Below are positions 8,536 to 16,454 of a DNA stretch of 64,000 nt, piece after piece. Location: NCBI RefSeq assembly GCF_022095675.1, contig NZ_JAHYSG010000048.1:1-64000 (forward strand), written 5' to 3'. The notes below the pieces were generated by a model. The model searched no databases and was not told the origin of the DNA. It was given only the letters and a program-made list of their open reading frames with translations. The first letter of the stretch is position 1. Every line of letters begins with the position of its first letter. This DNA comes from Dactylosporangium sp. AC04546 (GTDB lineage Bacteria > Actinomycetota > Actinomycetes > Mycobacteriales > Micromonosporaceae). Made by a program: the position numbers and the translations under genes.

Positions 8536-9233
8536 GCGTCTTCCTCCGGCAGGCGGTCGACGTAGCGCACGCCGAGCGAGTCGAGGAGGGGGCGCAGGTT
8601 GTACAGGTCGACGCCGAGGGTGCCGGCGGCGAGCCGCTCGCGCTTGCCGGCCTCGGCGGCGAGGCGCTTCGCGGCCGCGTCGGCCACGGCCCGGCCGCGG
8701 GCGGCGGGGAGGGCGAGCACGCCGTCCTCGTCGGCGACGACGATGTCGCCGGGGCGGACCAGCTGACCGGCCGCGACGACCGGCACGTTCACCGAGCCGG
8801 GGCTGGCCTTCACGGTGCCCTGGGCGTGCACGGCGCGGGACCAGACCGGGAAGCCCAGCTCGCGCAGTGTCGCGACGTCCCGCACGCCGGCGTCGATGAC
8901 CAGGCCGAGCACGCCGCGCGCCAGCAGCGAGGTGGCGAGCAGGTCGCCGAACATGCCGTCGGTGGACGGCGAGGTGGTGGTCACGACCAGCACGTCGCCG
9001 GGGCGGCAGACCTCGACGGCGGCGTGGATCATGAGGTTGTCGCCGGGGTGGCAGGAGACGGTGATGGCCGAGCCGGCGATCGCCGGGCCGGTCTGGCGGG
9101 CCTGGATCGCGGGGCCGAGCAGGCCGACCCGGCCGGCGGCCTCGTGGGCGGTGGCGACGCCCGCCTCGCGCAGCGCGGCGATGATCTCCGGTTCGGCGCG
9201 CTCGACGGTGCGGACCACGTAGTGCGTTGCCAT
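8532..9233 (-). CDS. ligK: 4-carboxy-4-hydroxy-2-oxoadipate aldolase / oxaloacetate decarboxylase
   Basis: The product is 233 residues, of the RraA-like aldolase family (LigK/ProA/GalC type). Visible hallmarks are CHPGDNLMIHAA, a VVTTTS strand, VIDAGVRDVATL and VVADEDGVLALP, which together form the divalent-metal and pyruvate-binding site. It cleaves 4-carboxy-4-hydroxy-2-oxoadipate to pyruvate and oxaloacetate, the last step of 4,5-cleavage. It is the first gene of the minus-strand operon and faces the ABC importer genes across a ~175-bp regulatory region with a paired operator-like motif. Confidence 0.88.
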   Translation of the reverse strand: MATHYVVRTVERAEPEIIAALREAGVATAHEAAGRVGLLGPAIQARQTGPAIAGSAITVSCHPGDNLMIHAAVEVCRPGDVLVVTTTSPSTDGMFGDLLATSLLARGVLGLVIDAGVRDVATLRELGFPVWSRAVHAQGTVKASPGSVNVPVVAAGQLVRPGDIVVADEDGVLALPAARGRAVADAAAKRLAAEAGKRERLAAGTLGVDLYNLRPLLDSLGVRYVDRLPEEDA

Positions 9234-9260
9234 GCTCAGACCCTCGAACAGCTCGCCCAG

Positions 9261-9338
9261 ATTGTCAACAACTTCGCCAGCACGAGGTTCAAACGGGGCT
9301 GAACAGCAGGCAAGATTGACTTCACAATTGTTGACGAT
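9261..9338. promoter_or_regulatory. Divergent promoter region with paired TTGT-N2-AC motif
   Basis: ATTGTCAACAA at 9261-9271 and TTGTTGACGAT at 9328-9338 are near-perfect inverted copies separated by about 56 bp. They lie between the start of the ligK-type gene (minus) and the importer lipoprotein gene (plus). Each copy has TTGT and ACAA-like arms with a 2-bp centre, a form commonly seen for GntR/FCD repressors. A GntR/FCD gene ends the plus-strand operon, so it is the obvious candidate to bind here. This is inference from pattern and position. Confidence 0.5.
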
Positions 9339-9407
9339 ATGTGTAACGTCCGCCTCGTCGGCTCCGCGAGCGCCCCGCCGGGCGCTCGCCGTCCATCAGG
9401 AGGACCC

Positions 9408-10409
9408 ATGCCCCGACCCCACACCCCCACCGGAGCGGTCCAGATGCGTCGTCGTTCCGTCCTTGCCCTCGGCGCCTTCGCCACCCTCGTCACCGCCGCC
9501 GGCTGCGGCGACGACAGCCCGGGCACCGCCCCGACCTCGTCGGGCGGCGTCACCAAGGTCAAGATCGGCGTCATCCCGATCGTCGACGTCGCCCCCATCT
9601 ACCTCGGCGTCAAGCAGGGCTTCTTCACCGCCGGGGGGCTCGACGTGACGCTCGAGACCGCCCAGGGCGGTGCGGCGATCGTGCCGGCCGTCGTCAGCGG
9701 GCAGTACCAGTTCGGGTTCAGCAACACCACGTCGCTGCTGCTGGCGAACTCGCAGGGCCTGCCGCTCAAGGTCGCCGCCGCCGGCGTCTCCTCCACCGGC
9801 AAGCAGGGCGAGGACTTCGGCGCCGTCGTCGTCAAGGCCGACAGCCCGATCAGGACCGCCAAGGACCTCGCCGGCAAGCGCGTCGCCGTGAACACCCTGA
9901 AGAACATCAACACCACGACGATCAACAACGTGGTGAAGCAGGCCGGCGGCGACCCGTCGACGATCAGCTTCGTCGAGCTGGCCTTCCCGGACATCGCCGC
10001 GGCCGTGGCCAAGGGCGACGTCGACGCCGGGCAGGTCGTCGAGCCGTTCCTGACCATCGCCACCGGACAGGGCTTCCGCCAGGTGGTCTCCAACTACGCC
10101 GGCACCGACCCCGACCTCACCGTCGGCATGTACTTCACGTCGCAGCAGTTCGCCCAGCAGAACGCCAAGCTGGTCGGCGCTTTCACCGCCGCGATGCAGC
10201 AGTCGATGGAGTACGCCGCCGCGCACCCCGACGAGGTCCGCTCCATTCTCAGCACCTACACGAAGATCGACCCCGCCGTGCAGGCGAAGCTGGTGCTGCC
10301 CAAGTGGCCCAGCGCCGTCGACCGCGACTCGGTGCAGCTGCTGGCCGACCTGGCGAAGAGCGACGGCCTCATCACCAAGCCGCTGTCCCTCGACGCGCTG
10401 CTGCCGTGA
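9408..10409 (+). CDS. ABC importer substrate-binding lipoprotein (NitT/TauT/SsuA type)
   Basis: The protein has 333 residues and starts at ATG 9408 after an AGGAGG site. RRRSVLALGAFATLVTAAGC is a lipoprotein signal with the lipidated cysteine at the end of the lipobox. The mature part matches NMT1/THI5-like binding proteins: IGVIPIVDVAPIYLGVKQGFF, then the GKRVAVN and DAGQVVEPF segments. It is first in an operon with two permeases and an ATPase, all joined by 4-bp overlaps or tiny gaps. The divergent operon degrades an aromatic acid, so an aromatic carboxylate is a reasonable ligand guess, but the sequence does not fix the substrate. Confidence 0.88.
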   Translation: MPRPHTPTGAVQMRRRSVLALGAFATLVTAAGCGDDSPGTAPTSSGGVTKVKIGVIPIVDVAPIYLGVKQGFFTAGGLDVTLETAQGGAAIVPAVVSGQYQFGFSNTTSLLLANSQGLPLKVAAAGVSSTGKQGEDFGAVVVKADSPIRTAKDLAGKRVAVNTLKNINTTTINNVVKQAGGDPSTISFVELAFPDIAAAVAKGDVDAGQVVEPFLTIATGQGFRQVVSNYAGTDPDLTVGMYFTSQQFAQQNAKLVGAFTAAMQQSMEYAAAHPDEVRSILSTYTKIDPAVQAKLVLPKWPSAVDRDSVQLLADLAKSDGLITKPLSLDALLP

Positions 10410-11227
10410 CGACTGCCGTACCGACCACCGAGGGGCCGGTCACCGGCCGGCCCCTTGCCCAGCGGTGGCGCCAGCCGGCGCTCGGCCTCGCCGGGCTGGC
10501 GTTCGTCGTCGCCCTCGTCGAGGTCCTGCCCCGCGCCGGCGTCGTCGACCGCCGGTTCCTGCCGCCGTTCAGCACCATCGCCGCGAGCCTGGGCGGCGAG
10601 CTGACCGACGGCGGCTTCTGGACCGCGCTCGGCCAGACGCTGCGCGGCTGGGCGCTCGGCCTGGCCCTCGCCATGCTCGCCGGCATCGTCCTCGGCGTCG
10701 TGATCGGCAGCGTGCCGCTGCTGCGCGCCGTCACCGCCTCCACGATCGAGTTCCTGCGCCCGATCCCGTCGGTCGCGCTGATCCCGCTCGTGGTGCTCAT
10801 CTACGGCAGCCGGCTGCAGTCGGCGCTCGTGCTGGTCGTGTACGCCGCCTTCTGGCAGGTGCTCGTCCAGGTGCTCTACGGCGTCGCCGACGTCGACCCG
10901 GTCGTGCGCGACACCGCGCGCTCCTACCGCTTCTCGCGCTGGGCGATCGTGCGCACCGTCGTGTGGCCGACCGCCCTGCCCTACGTCGTCACCGGCTTCC
11001 GCCTCGCCGCGGCCGTCGCGCTGATCCTGGAGATCACCGCGGAGCTCATCATCGGCGTGCCCGGCCTGGGCCGCTCGATCGGCGTCGCGCAGAGCTCCGG
11101 CGCCGTGGCCGAGACCTACGCGCTCGTGATCGTCGTCGGTGTCATCGGCGTGGTCGTGAACGCGTCGGCGCGGGCCGTCGAGCGGCGGGTGCTGCGCTGG
11201 CACACCTCGGTACGGGGGGATCTGTGA
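10406..11227 (+). CDS. ABC importer permease (SsuC/TauC type)
   Basis: A membrane protein of 273 residues with about six hydrophobic segments. The inner-membrane coupling region (DTARSYRFSRWAIVRTVVWPTALPYV) contains the EAA-like loop that contacts the ATPase. I start at GTG 10406, overlapping the lipoprotein stop by 4 bp. A second, distinct permease follows directly, so the transporter is a heterodimer, unlike the usual homodimeric taurine or nitrate systems. Confidence 0.87.
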   Translation: MTTAVPTTEGPVTGRPLAQRWRQPALGLAGLAFVVALVEVLPRAGVVDRRFLPPFSTIAASLGGELTDGGFWTALGQTLRGWALGLALAMLAGIVLGVVIGSVPLLRAVTASTIEFLRPIPSVALIPLVVLIYGSRLQSALVLVVYAAFWQVLVQVLYGVADVDPVVRDTARSYRFSRWAIVRTVVWPTALPYVVTGFRLAAAVALILEITAELIIGVPGLGRSIGVAQSSGAVAETYALVIVVGVIGVVVNASARAVERRVLRWHTSVRGDL

Positions 11228-12009
11228 AGGCACGCGAACTGCCGCGGCGCGTCGCGCTCGCCGCCGGCCTGCCGGCCGTGCTCGTCGCGGTCTGGTGGCT
11301 CGCCTCCGCGGACAGCACCAGCTTCTTCTGGCCGCCGCTGGCGACCATCGTGCGGGCCTTCCCGCAGACCTGGACGCTCGACCCGATCCTGCACGACGTG
11401 CTGCCCAGCCTGGCCCGGCTCGGCGTCGGCTACCTCATCGCCGTCGTCGCCGGCGTGGCCGCCGGCACCGCGATCGGCTCGTCGCGCACGCTGCGCGCGC
11501 TGTGCGAGCCGACCCTGGAGTTCTTCCGGGCCATCCCGCCGCCGGTGCTCATCCCGGTCATCGCGCTCTTCGCGGGGTACACCGGCTGGACCGCGAAGCT
11601 GGTCACGATCGCGCTGGGCTGCCTGTGGCCGATCCTGCTCAACACCGTCGAGGGGGTCCGCTCCGTCGACGAGGTCCTGCGCGACACCGCCCGCTCGTAC
11701 CGGCTCGGCCGGCTCACCACGCTGCAGCACGTGATCCTGCGCGCGGCCAGCCCGCGCATCATCACCGGCGCCCGCCAGTCGCTGTCCATCGGGGTCATCC
11801 TCATGGTCATCAGCGAGCTGTTCGGCGCCAACCGCGGCCTCGGCGCGGCGATCGTGCAGTTCCAGCGCGGCTTCGCGATCCCGCAGATGTGGACCGGCAT
11901 CATCCTGCTCGGCCTCATCGGCGTCGCGCTCTCCGCGCTGTTCCGCCTCGTCGAACACCGAACCCTGGCCTGGTACCGCGGGCTGCGCCAGGCCGAACGG
12001 GAAGGCTGA
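11224..12009 (+). CDS. ABC importer permease, second subunit
   Basis: A permease of the same SsuC-like family, 261 residues long, starting at GTG 11224 within the stop of the previous permease. The coupling loop DTARSYRLGRLTTLQHVILRA is recognisable, followed by a glycine-rich GARQSLSIGVILMVISELFG segment. The two permeases are clearly paralogous but diverged, so the importer channel is probably heterodimeric. Confidence 0.87.
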   Translation: MKARELPRRVALAAGLPAVLVAVWWLASADSTSFFWPPLATIVRAFPQTWTLDPILHDVLPSLARLGVGYLIAVVAGVAAGTAIGSSRTLRALCEPTLEFFRAIPPPVLIPVIALFAGYTGWTAKLVTIALGCLWPILLNTVEGVRSVDEVLRDTARSYRLGRLTTLQHVILRAASPRIITGARQSLSIGVILMVISELFGANRGLGAAIVQFQRGFAIPQMWTGIILLGLIGVALSALFRLVEHRTLAWYRGLRQAEREG

Positions 12010-12011
12010 CC

Positions 12012-12821
12012 ATGCAGAATCCCACGCCCGCCGCCGCCATCGCGCTCGACGTCGACGGCCTGGCCAAGACCTACACCGGCCACGGCCGCAGCGTCGAGGC
12101 CGTGCGCGACCTGACCTTCCAGATCGGCAAGGGCGAGCTCGTCTGCATCGTCGGGCCGTCCGGCGCCGGCAAGACCACGCTGCTGCGCTGCATCGCCGGC
12201 CTGCTCGACGTCTCCGGCGGCCGGATCAGCCTGGACGGAACCGCCGTCACCGGCCCGCCGCCCGGGATGGCCGTGGTGTTCCAGGAGTACGGCCGCAGCC
12301 TCTTCCCCTGGCTGACCGTGCGCAGGAACGTGGAGCTGCCGCTCAAGGAGCGGGGCCTGGGCCGCGCCGAGCGGACCGCGAAGGTCGACGCCGCGCTCAC
12401 CGCCGTCGGCCTGCTGGAGAACGCCGACGCCCACCCGTGGCAGCTCTCCGGCGGCATGCAGCAGCGGGTCGCGATCGCCCGCGCGGTCGCCTACGAGCCG
12501 AGCGTGCTGCTCATGGACGAGCCGTTCGCCGCCGTCGACGCCCAGACCCGGGCCGACCTGGAGGACCTGGTCCGCCGGCTGTGGCACCAGCTCGGCGTCA
12601 CCGTCCTGTTCGTCACCCACGACATCGACGAGTCGGTGTATCTCGGCCAGCGCGTCCTGGTGCTGTCGAACCGCCCGACCGTCATCCTCGAGGACGTCCG
12701 CGTCGACCTGCCCGACGAGCGCGACCAGCTGCGGACCCGCTCCTCGCAGCAGTTCGCCGACCTGCGCACCCGGGTCTACGAGCTGGTCCAGCTGGCCAAG
12801 AAGGGCCACCGGCCGTCATGA
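12012..12821 (+). CDS. ABC importer ATP-binding protein
   Basis: The nucleotide-binding subunit has 269 residues: Walker A GPSGAGKTT, Q-loop VFQEYGRSLFPW, signature LSGGMQQRVAIARA, Walker B VLLMDEPFAAVDA and H-loop VTHDIDE. All catalytic motifs are intact. It completes the divergently transcribed NitT/TauT-type importer. Its stop overlaps the start of the GntR regulator by 4 bp, which places regulator and transporter in one transcript. Confidence 0.92.
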   Translation: MQNPTPAAAIALDVDGLAKTYTGHGRSVEAVRDLTFQIGKGELVCIVGPSGAGKTTLLRCIAGLLDVSGGRISLDGTAVTGPPPGMAVVFQEYGRSLFPWLTVRRNVELPLKERGLGRAERTAKVDAALTAVGLLENADAHPWQLSGGMQQRVAIARAVAYEPSVLLMDEPFAAVDAQTRADLEDLVRRLWHQLGVTVLFVTHDIDESVYLGQRVLVLSNRPTVILEDVRVDLPDERDQLRTRSSQQFADLRTRVYELVQLAKKGHRPS

Positions 12822-13450
12822 CCGATCTGTTCGGCGAGCTGCGCGCGGCGATCCTGCGCGGTGAGTACGCGCCCCGCGAGCGCCTCATCGAGACGGAGGT
12901 CATGCAACGGTACGGCACCACCCGGTTCGTCCTGCGCACCGCGCTCACCCGGCTGGCCAGCGAGGGCCTGGTCGAGCTCCAGCCGAACCGCGGCGCCCGG
13001 GTCCGGGAGGTCACCGCCGCCGAGGCGGTCGAGATCACCGAGATCCGCCGGGCGGTCGAGGCCCTCGTCGCGGCCCGGGCGGCGCAGCGGGTCACCGAGG
13101 CGGAGGCCGCCGAGCTGCGCCGGCTCGGCCGGGCGATGACCGACGCGGTCGAGCGCACGGACATGCCGCGCTACTCCGAGCTGAACGTCCGGCTGCACGG
13201 CGCCGTGCGCCGCATCGCCGGCCACGCCGCCGCGGCGAAGATCATCGACCAGCTGCAGGGCCAGCTCGTCCGCCACCAGTTCCGCCTGGCCCTGGTGCCC
13301 GGCCGGCCCTCGGTCTCGCTGCCGGAGCACCTGGCCATCATCGACGCGATCTGCGCGCGCGACCCGGCCCGCGCCGAGGAGGCCATGCGCGCCCACCTCG
13401 ACAGCGTCCTGCGGATGCTGCCCGGCCTCGCGGCGGCACTACCCGGGTGA
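12818..13450 (+). CDS. GntR family regulator, FCD ligand domain
   Basis: The regulator has 210 residues. The N-terminal winged helix is typical (ILRGEYAPRERLIE, then TRFVLRTALTRLASEGLVE). The C-terminal FCD domain has helices with the metal/ligand residues R-x-EI-x-R (TEIRRAVEAL), NVRLHGAVRRI and LPEHLAIIDAI followed by a terminal AHLD. FCD regulators bind carboxylates. It is co-transcribed with the importer and probably controls the paired sites at 9261-9338. The stop overlaps the start of a potassium transporter gene, an unexpected partner. Confidence 0.88.
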   Translation: MTDLFGELRAAILRGEYAPRERLIETEVMQRYGTTRFVLRTALTRLASEGLVELQPNRGARVREVTAAEAVEITEIRRAVEALVAARAAQRVTEAEAAELRRLGRAMTDAVERTDMPRYSELNVRLHGAVRRIAGHAAAAKIIDQLQGQLVRHQFRLALVPGRPSVSLPEHLAIIDAICARDPARAEEAMRAHLDSVLRMLPGLAAALPG

Positions 13451-15339
13451 CCGCCCGGCGCCGGGTGTGGCCGGCGCCGGCGCGGGTACCGCGAACCGCT
13501 GTGCGCAGGGTGGCGACGCTGTGGCGGTTCCTCGTCGGCCCTTCCCTGCGGGCGCGCCAGGTGGCCAAGGAGCGCATCACGCCGATCGAGGGGCTGCCCG
13601 CGCTGTCGCTCGACGCCCTGACGTCCGTGGCGTACGGCCCGGAGGCGATCCTGGTCGTGCTCGCCGCCGCCGGTGCCGTGGCGCTGCCGCTGGTCCTGCC
13701 GATCACCGTCGCGATCGTCGTCCTGCTGGCGATCCTCGTGTTCTCCTACCGCCAGGTCATCGAGGCGTACCCGGAGGGCGGGGGCACCTACGCGGTGTGC
13801 CGGGCGAACTTCGCCCCGCGGGTGAGCCTGCTCGCGGCCGCCGCGCTCATCGTCGACTACGCGCTGACCGTCGCGGTGTCCATCGCCGCCGGGGTGGCCG
13901 CGCTGACGTCGGCCTTCCCCGGCCTGGTCGCGGCCACCGTGCCCCTGTGCCTCGCCATCCTCGCGCTGCTCACGCTGCTCAACCTGCGCGGCCTGGGCGA
14001 CACGGCCCGGGCGTTCCTGCTGCCCACGATGCTGTTCATCGTCGGCGTGCTGGCCGTGATCGGCGTCGGCCTCGTCCATCCGCTGGCGCTGCCCGCGCCG
14101 GCGCCCGCCCGCGCGCCGCCGCCCGGAGGTTTCGAAGCGGTCGGGGTGCTGCTGGTCCTCAAGGCGTTCTCGGCCGGGTGCAGCGCGCTGACCGGGGTGG
14201 AGGCGATCGCCAACGGGGTGCCGCTGTTCAAGCCGCCCCGGGTCGCCCGGGCCAGGCGGACCGAGCTGCTGCTCGGCGGGATCCTCGCCACGATGCTGCT
14301 GGGCCTGGCCGTGCTCGCCCACCGGTGGCGGATCGCCCCGCGGGCCGACCAGACCGTGCTGAGCCAGATCGTCGCTGGCGCGGTCGGGCGCAACTGGGCC
14401 TTCTACGCGATGTCGCTGACCATCACCGTCGTGCTGATGCTGGCCGCCAACACCTCGTTCGGGGGGCTGCCGGTGCTGGCCAGCCTGCTCGCCCGGGACC
14501 ACTACCTGCCCCACCTGTTCGCGCTGCGTGACGAGCGGCAGGTGTTCGCCGTGGGGATCTGGGCCCTCGCGGTGCTGGCCGGGGTGCTGCTCGTCGCGGT
14601 CCGCGGGCAGACGCTCGCGCTGATCCCGCTGTACGCGATCGGCGTCTTCACCGCCTTCACGCTCGCGCAGGCCGGCCTGGTCAAGCACTGGCTGCGGACC
14701 CGGCCGCGGCACTGGCCGCGCCGGGCGGTCATCAACGGGGCCGGCGCCGTCACGACGGCGGTCGCCACCGTGATCTTCCTGGTCACGAAGTTCACCGCGG
14801 GCGCCTGGGTGGTGGTGCTGGTCGTGCCGGCGCTGATCCTGCTGTTCATGCGGATCCACGTGTACTACGAGCGCGCCCGGCGGCTGCTCGGCGTCGGCGA
14901 GATCCCGCAGAAGCCGCGGGCCCGGCCCTCGGTGGTCGTCGTGCCGGTGGCCGAGGTGTCCCGGCTGACCCGCCACGGCCTCGCCGAGGCGCTGTCGATC
15001 AGCCGGCGGGTGGTCGCGGTCCACGTCGTGACCTGCTCCACGGGAGCCGACGCCGCCGCGGACCGCGACCTGCACGAGCGGTGGGACCGGTGGGACCCGG
15101 GCGTGCCGCTGCGCATCCTGCACACCGAGTACGCCTCGGTGACCCACCCGATCGCCCGGTTCATCGACGAGCTGGACCGCGACCGGGACGAGCAGGTCGT
15201 CGTGCTCATCCCGGTGGCGCTGCCGGACCGGCTGCGGTACCGCGTCCTGCACAACCACCTGGAGGTGGCCCTCGGCGCCGCACTGCGGACCCGCCCCGAC
15301 GTCGTCGTGGCCACGGTGCCGATGCGCCTGCGCCCCTGA
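13447..15339 (+). CDS. KimA-like APC superfamily transporter (probable K+ importer)
   Basis: The protein has 630 residues and starts at GTG 13447 inside the GntR stop. The N-terminal part has about 12 membrane segments and opens with LSLDALTSVAYGPEAI, the hallmark of the KimA/YdaO branch of the APC fold. The last ~150 residues (from RPSVVVVPVAEVSRL) form a soluble USP-like cytosolic domain, as in KimA. KimA imports potassium by proton symport and is often controlled by c-di-AMP. I see no riboswitch upstream, since the gene is translationally coupled to a regulator of aromatic catabolism. An amino-acid or carboxylate substrate is less likely but possible. Confidence 0.82.
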   Translation: MTARRRVWPAPARVPRTAVRRVATLWRFLVGPSLRARQVAKERITPIEGLPALSLDALTSVAYGPEAILVVLAAAGAVALPLVLPITVAIVVLLAILVFSYRQVIEAYPEGGGTYAVCRANFAPRVSLLAAAALIVDYALTVAVSIAAGVAALTSAFPGLVAATVPLCLAILALLTLLNLRGLGDTARAFLLPTMLFIVGVLAVIGVGLVHPLALPAPAPARAPPPGGFEAVGVLLVLKAFSAGCSALTGVEAIANGVPLFKPPRVARARRTELLLGGILATMLLGLAVLAHRWRIAPRADQTVLSQIVAGAVGRNWAFYAMSLTITVVLMLAANTSFGGLPVLASLLARDHYLPHLFALRDERQVFAVGIWALAVLAGVLLVAVRGQTLALIPLYAIGVFTAFTLAQAGLVKHWLRTRPRHWPRRAVINGAGAVTTAVATVIFLVTKFTAGAWVVVLVVPALILLFMRIHVYYERARRLLGVGEIPQKPRARPSVVVVPVAEVSRLTRHGLAEALSISRRVVAVHVVTCSTGADAAADRDLHERWDRWDPGVPLRILHTEYASVTHPIARFIDELDRDRDEQVVVLIPVALPDRLRYRVLHNHLEVALGAALRTRPDVVVATVPMRLRP

Positions 15340-15352
15340 GCTAGCCCCTGAC

Positions 15353-16450
15353 CTACCCGCCGCCCCCGGGGCCGCCGGTCAGGCCGAGCTGGGTCAGCCA
15401 GTGGCGGGTGTCGCCGAGCACCACCCGGGGTGCCGTGCGCAGGTCGGCCAGGGTGCGGCAGCCGCTGAGGAACAGCGCGGCGCGCAGGGCCGCCTCGAAC
15501 GTGTCGATCCACTCGACGACCGCGTCCTCGCCGCGCATCGCGCACTCCAGCAGCGGGCGGCCGACCGACACGGCCGTGGCGCCCAGGGCGATCGCCTTGG
15601 CCGCCTCGACGCCGCTGCGGATGCCGCCGGTGGCGACCACCGGCAGGACGCCCGCGCACCACGCCACGCTCACCGGGGTCGGGATGCCCCAGCCGGCCAG
15701 GGCGCGGCCGATGCCGCGCTTGGTGGCGTGGGCGTGCTCCTGCGCCCGCTGGGCCTCGATGGCCCGGAACGACGTGCCGCCCCGCCCGCCGACGTCGAGC
15801 GCGGCGGCTCCGCACGAGGCCAGGGTCGCGGCGACCGGGCCGGAGACGCCGCCGCCGGTCTCCTTCACCATGACGGGCACGTCGAGGTCCTGGCACAGCG
15901 CGCCGATCGCGGCGGTGAGGCCTTCGGCGTTGGTCTGCCCCTCGGGCTGCACGCTCTCCTCGATGAAGTTGAGGTGCAGGGCCAGGGCGTCGGCGCCGAT
16001 CATGTCGACGGCCCGGCGGATGTCGGCGGCGCTCAGCGCCCGCTCGGTGCGCTGGTCGAGCAGCTGGGCCGCGCCGACGTTGCCGATGAGCAGGGTGCTC
16101 GGCGCGTTGCTGCGGGCGACGGCGTACGTGCCGGCCAGCGACGGGTCGCGCAGCGCGGCCCGCTGGCTGCCGACGCCCATGGCCACGCCGGTGCGCTCGG
16201 CGGCGCGGGCGAGCCGCGCGTTGAGCTCGGCGGCGGCCGGGTGGCCGCCGGTCATGCCGGCGATGACGAGCGGGATCGGCAGCCGCCGGCCGAGCAGCCG
16301 GGTCGAGACGTCGACCCCGTCGGGCGTGCCGGAGGGCAGGGCGTGGTGGACGAGGTGCACGTCGGGCCAGCCGGGGCCGCCGTCCTGGCCGTCGCCGAGC
16401 GCGACGGCCAGGGTGAGGTGCTGCTCCTTGCGTTCGGAGATGGTCGCCAC
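15353..16450 (-). CDS. fni: Type 2 isopentenyl-diphosphate isomerase
   Basis: A 365-residue FMN-dependent TIM barrel. ERKEQHL at the N-terminus, IAGMTGGHP, GVGSQRAAL, HLNFIEESVQPEG (with the catalytic Gln region), MVKETGGG and DVGGRGGTS are the IDI-2 signature segments. It interconverts IPP and DMAPP. It lies 4 bp after a UbiD decarboxylase gene, the last position of the minus-strand operon, and not in a terpene cluster. DMAPP-derived prenyl phosphate is the co-substrate for making prenylated FMN, so it may supply that cofactor route. It converges on the KimA-like gene with a 13-bp gap. Confidence 0.9.
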   Translation of the reverse strand: MATISERKEQHLTLAVALGDGQDGGPGWPDVHLVHHALPSGTPDGVDVSTRLLGRRLPIPLVIAGMTGGHPAAAELNARLARAAERTGVAMGVGSQRAALRDPSLAGTYAVARSNAPSTLLIGNVGAAQLLDQRTERALSAADIRRAVDMIGADALALHLNFIEESVQPEGQTNAEGLTAAIGALCQDLDVPVMVKETGGGVSGPVAATLASCGAAALDVGGRGGTSFRAIEAQRAQEHAHATKRGIGRALAGWGIPTPVSVAWCAGVLPVVATGGIRSGVEAAKAIALGATAVSVGRPLLECAMRGEDAVVEWIDTFEAALRAALFLSGCRTLADLRTAPRVVLGDTRHWLTQLGLTGGPGGGG

Positions 16451-16454
16451 CGGC

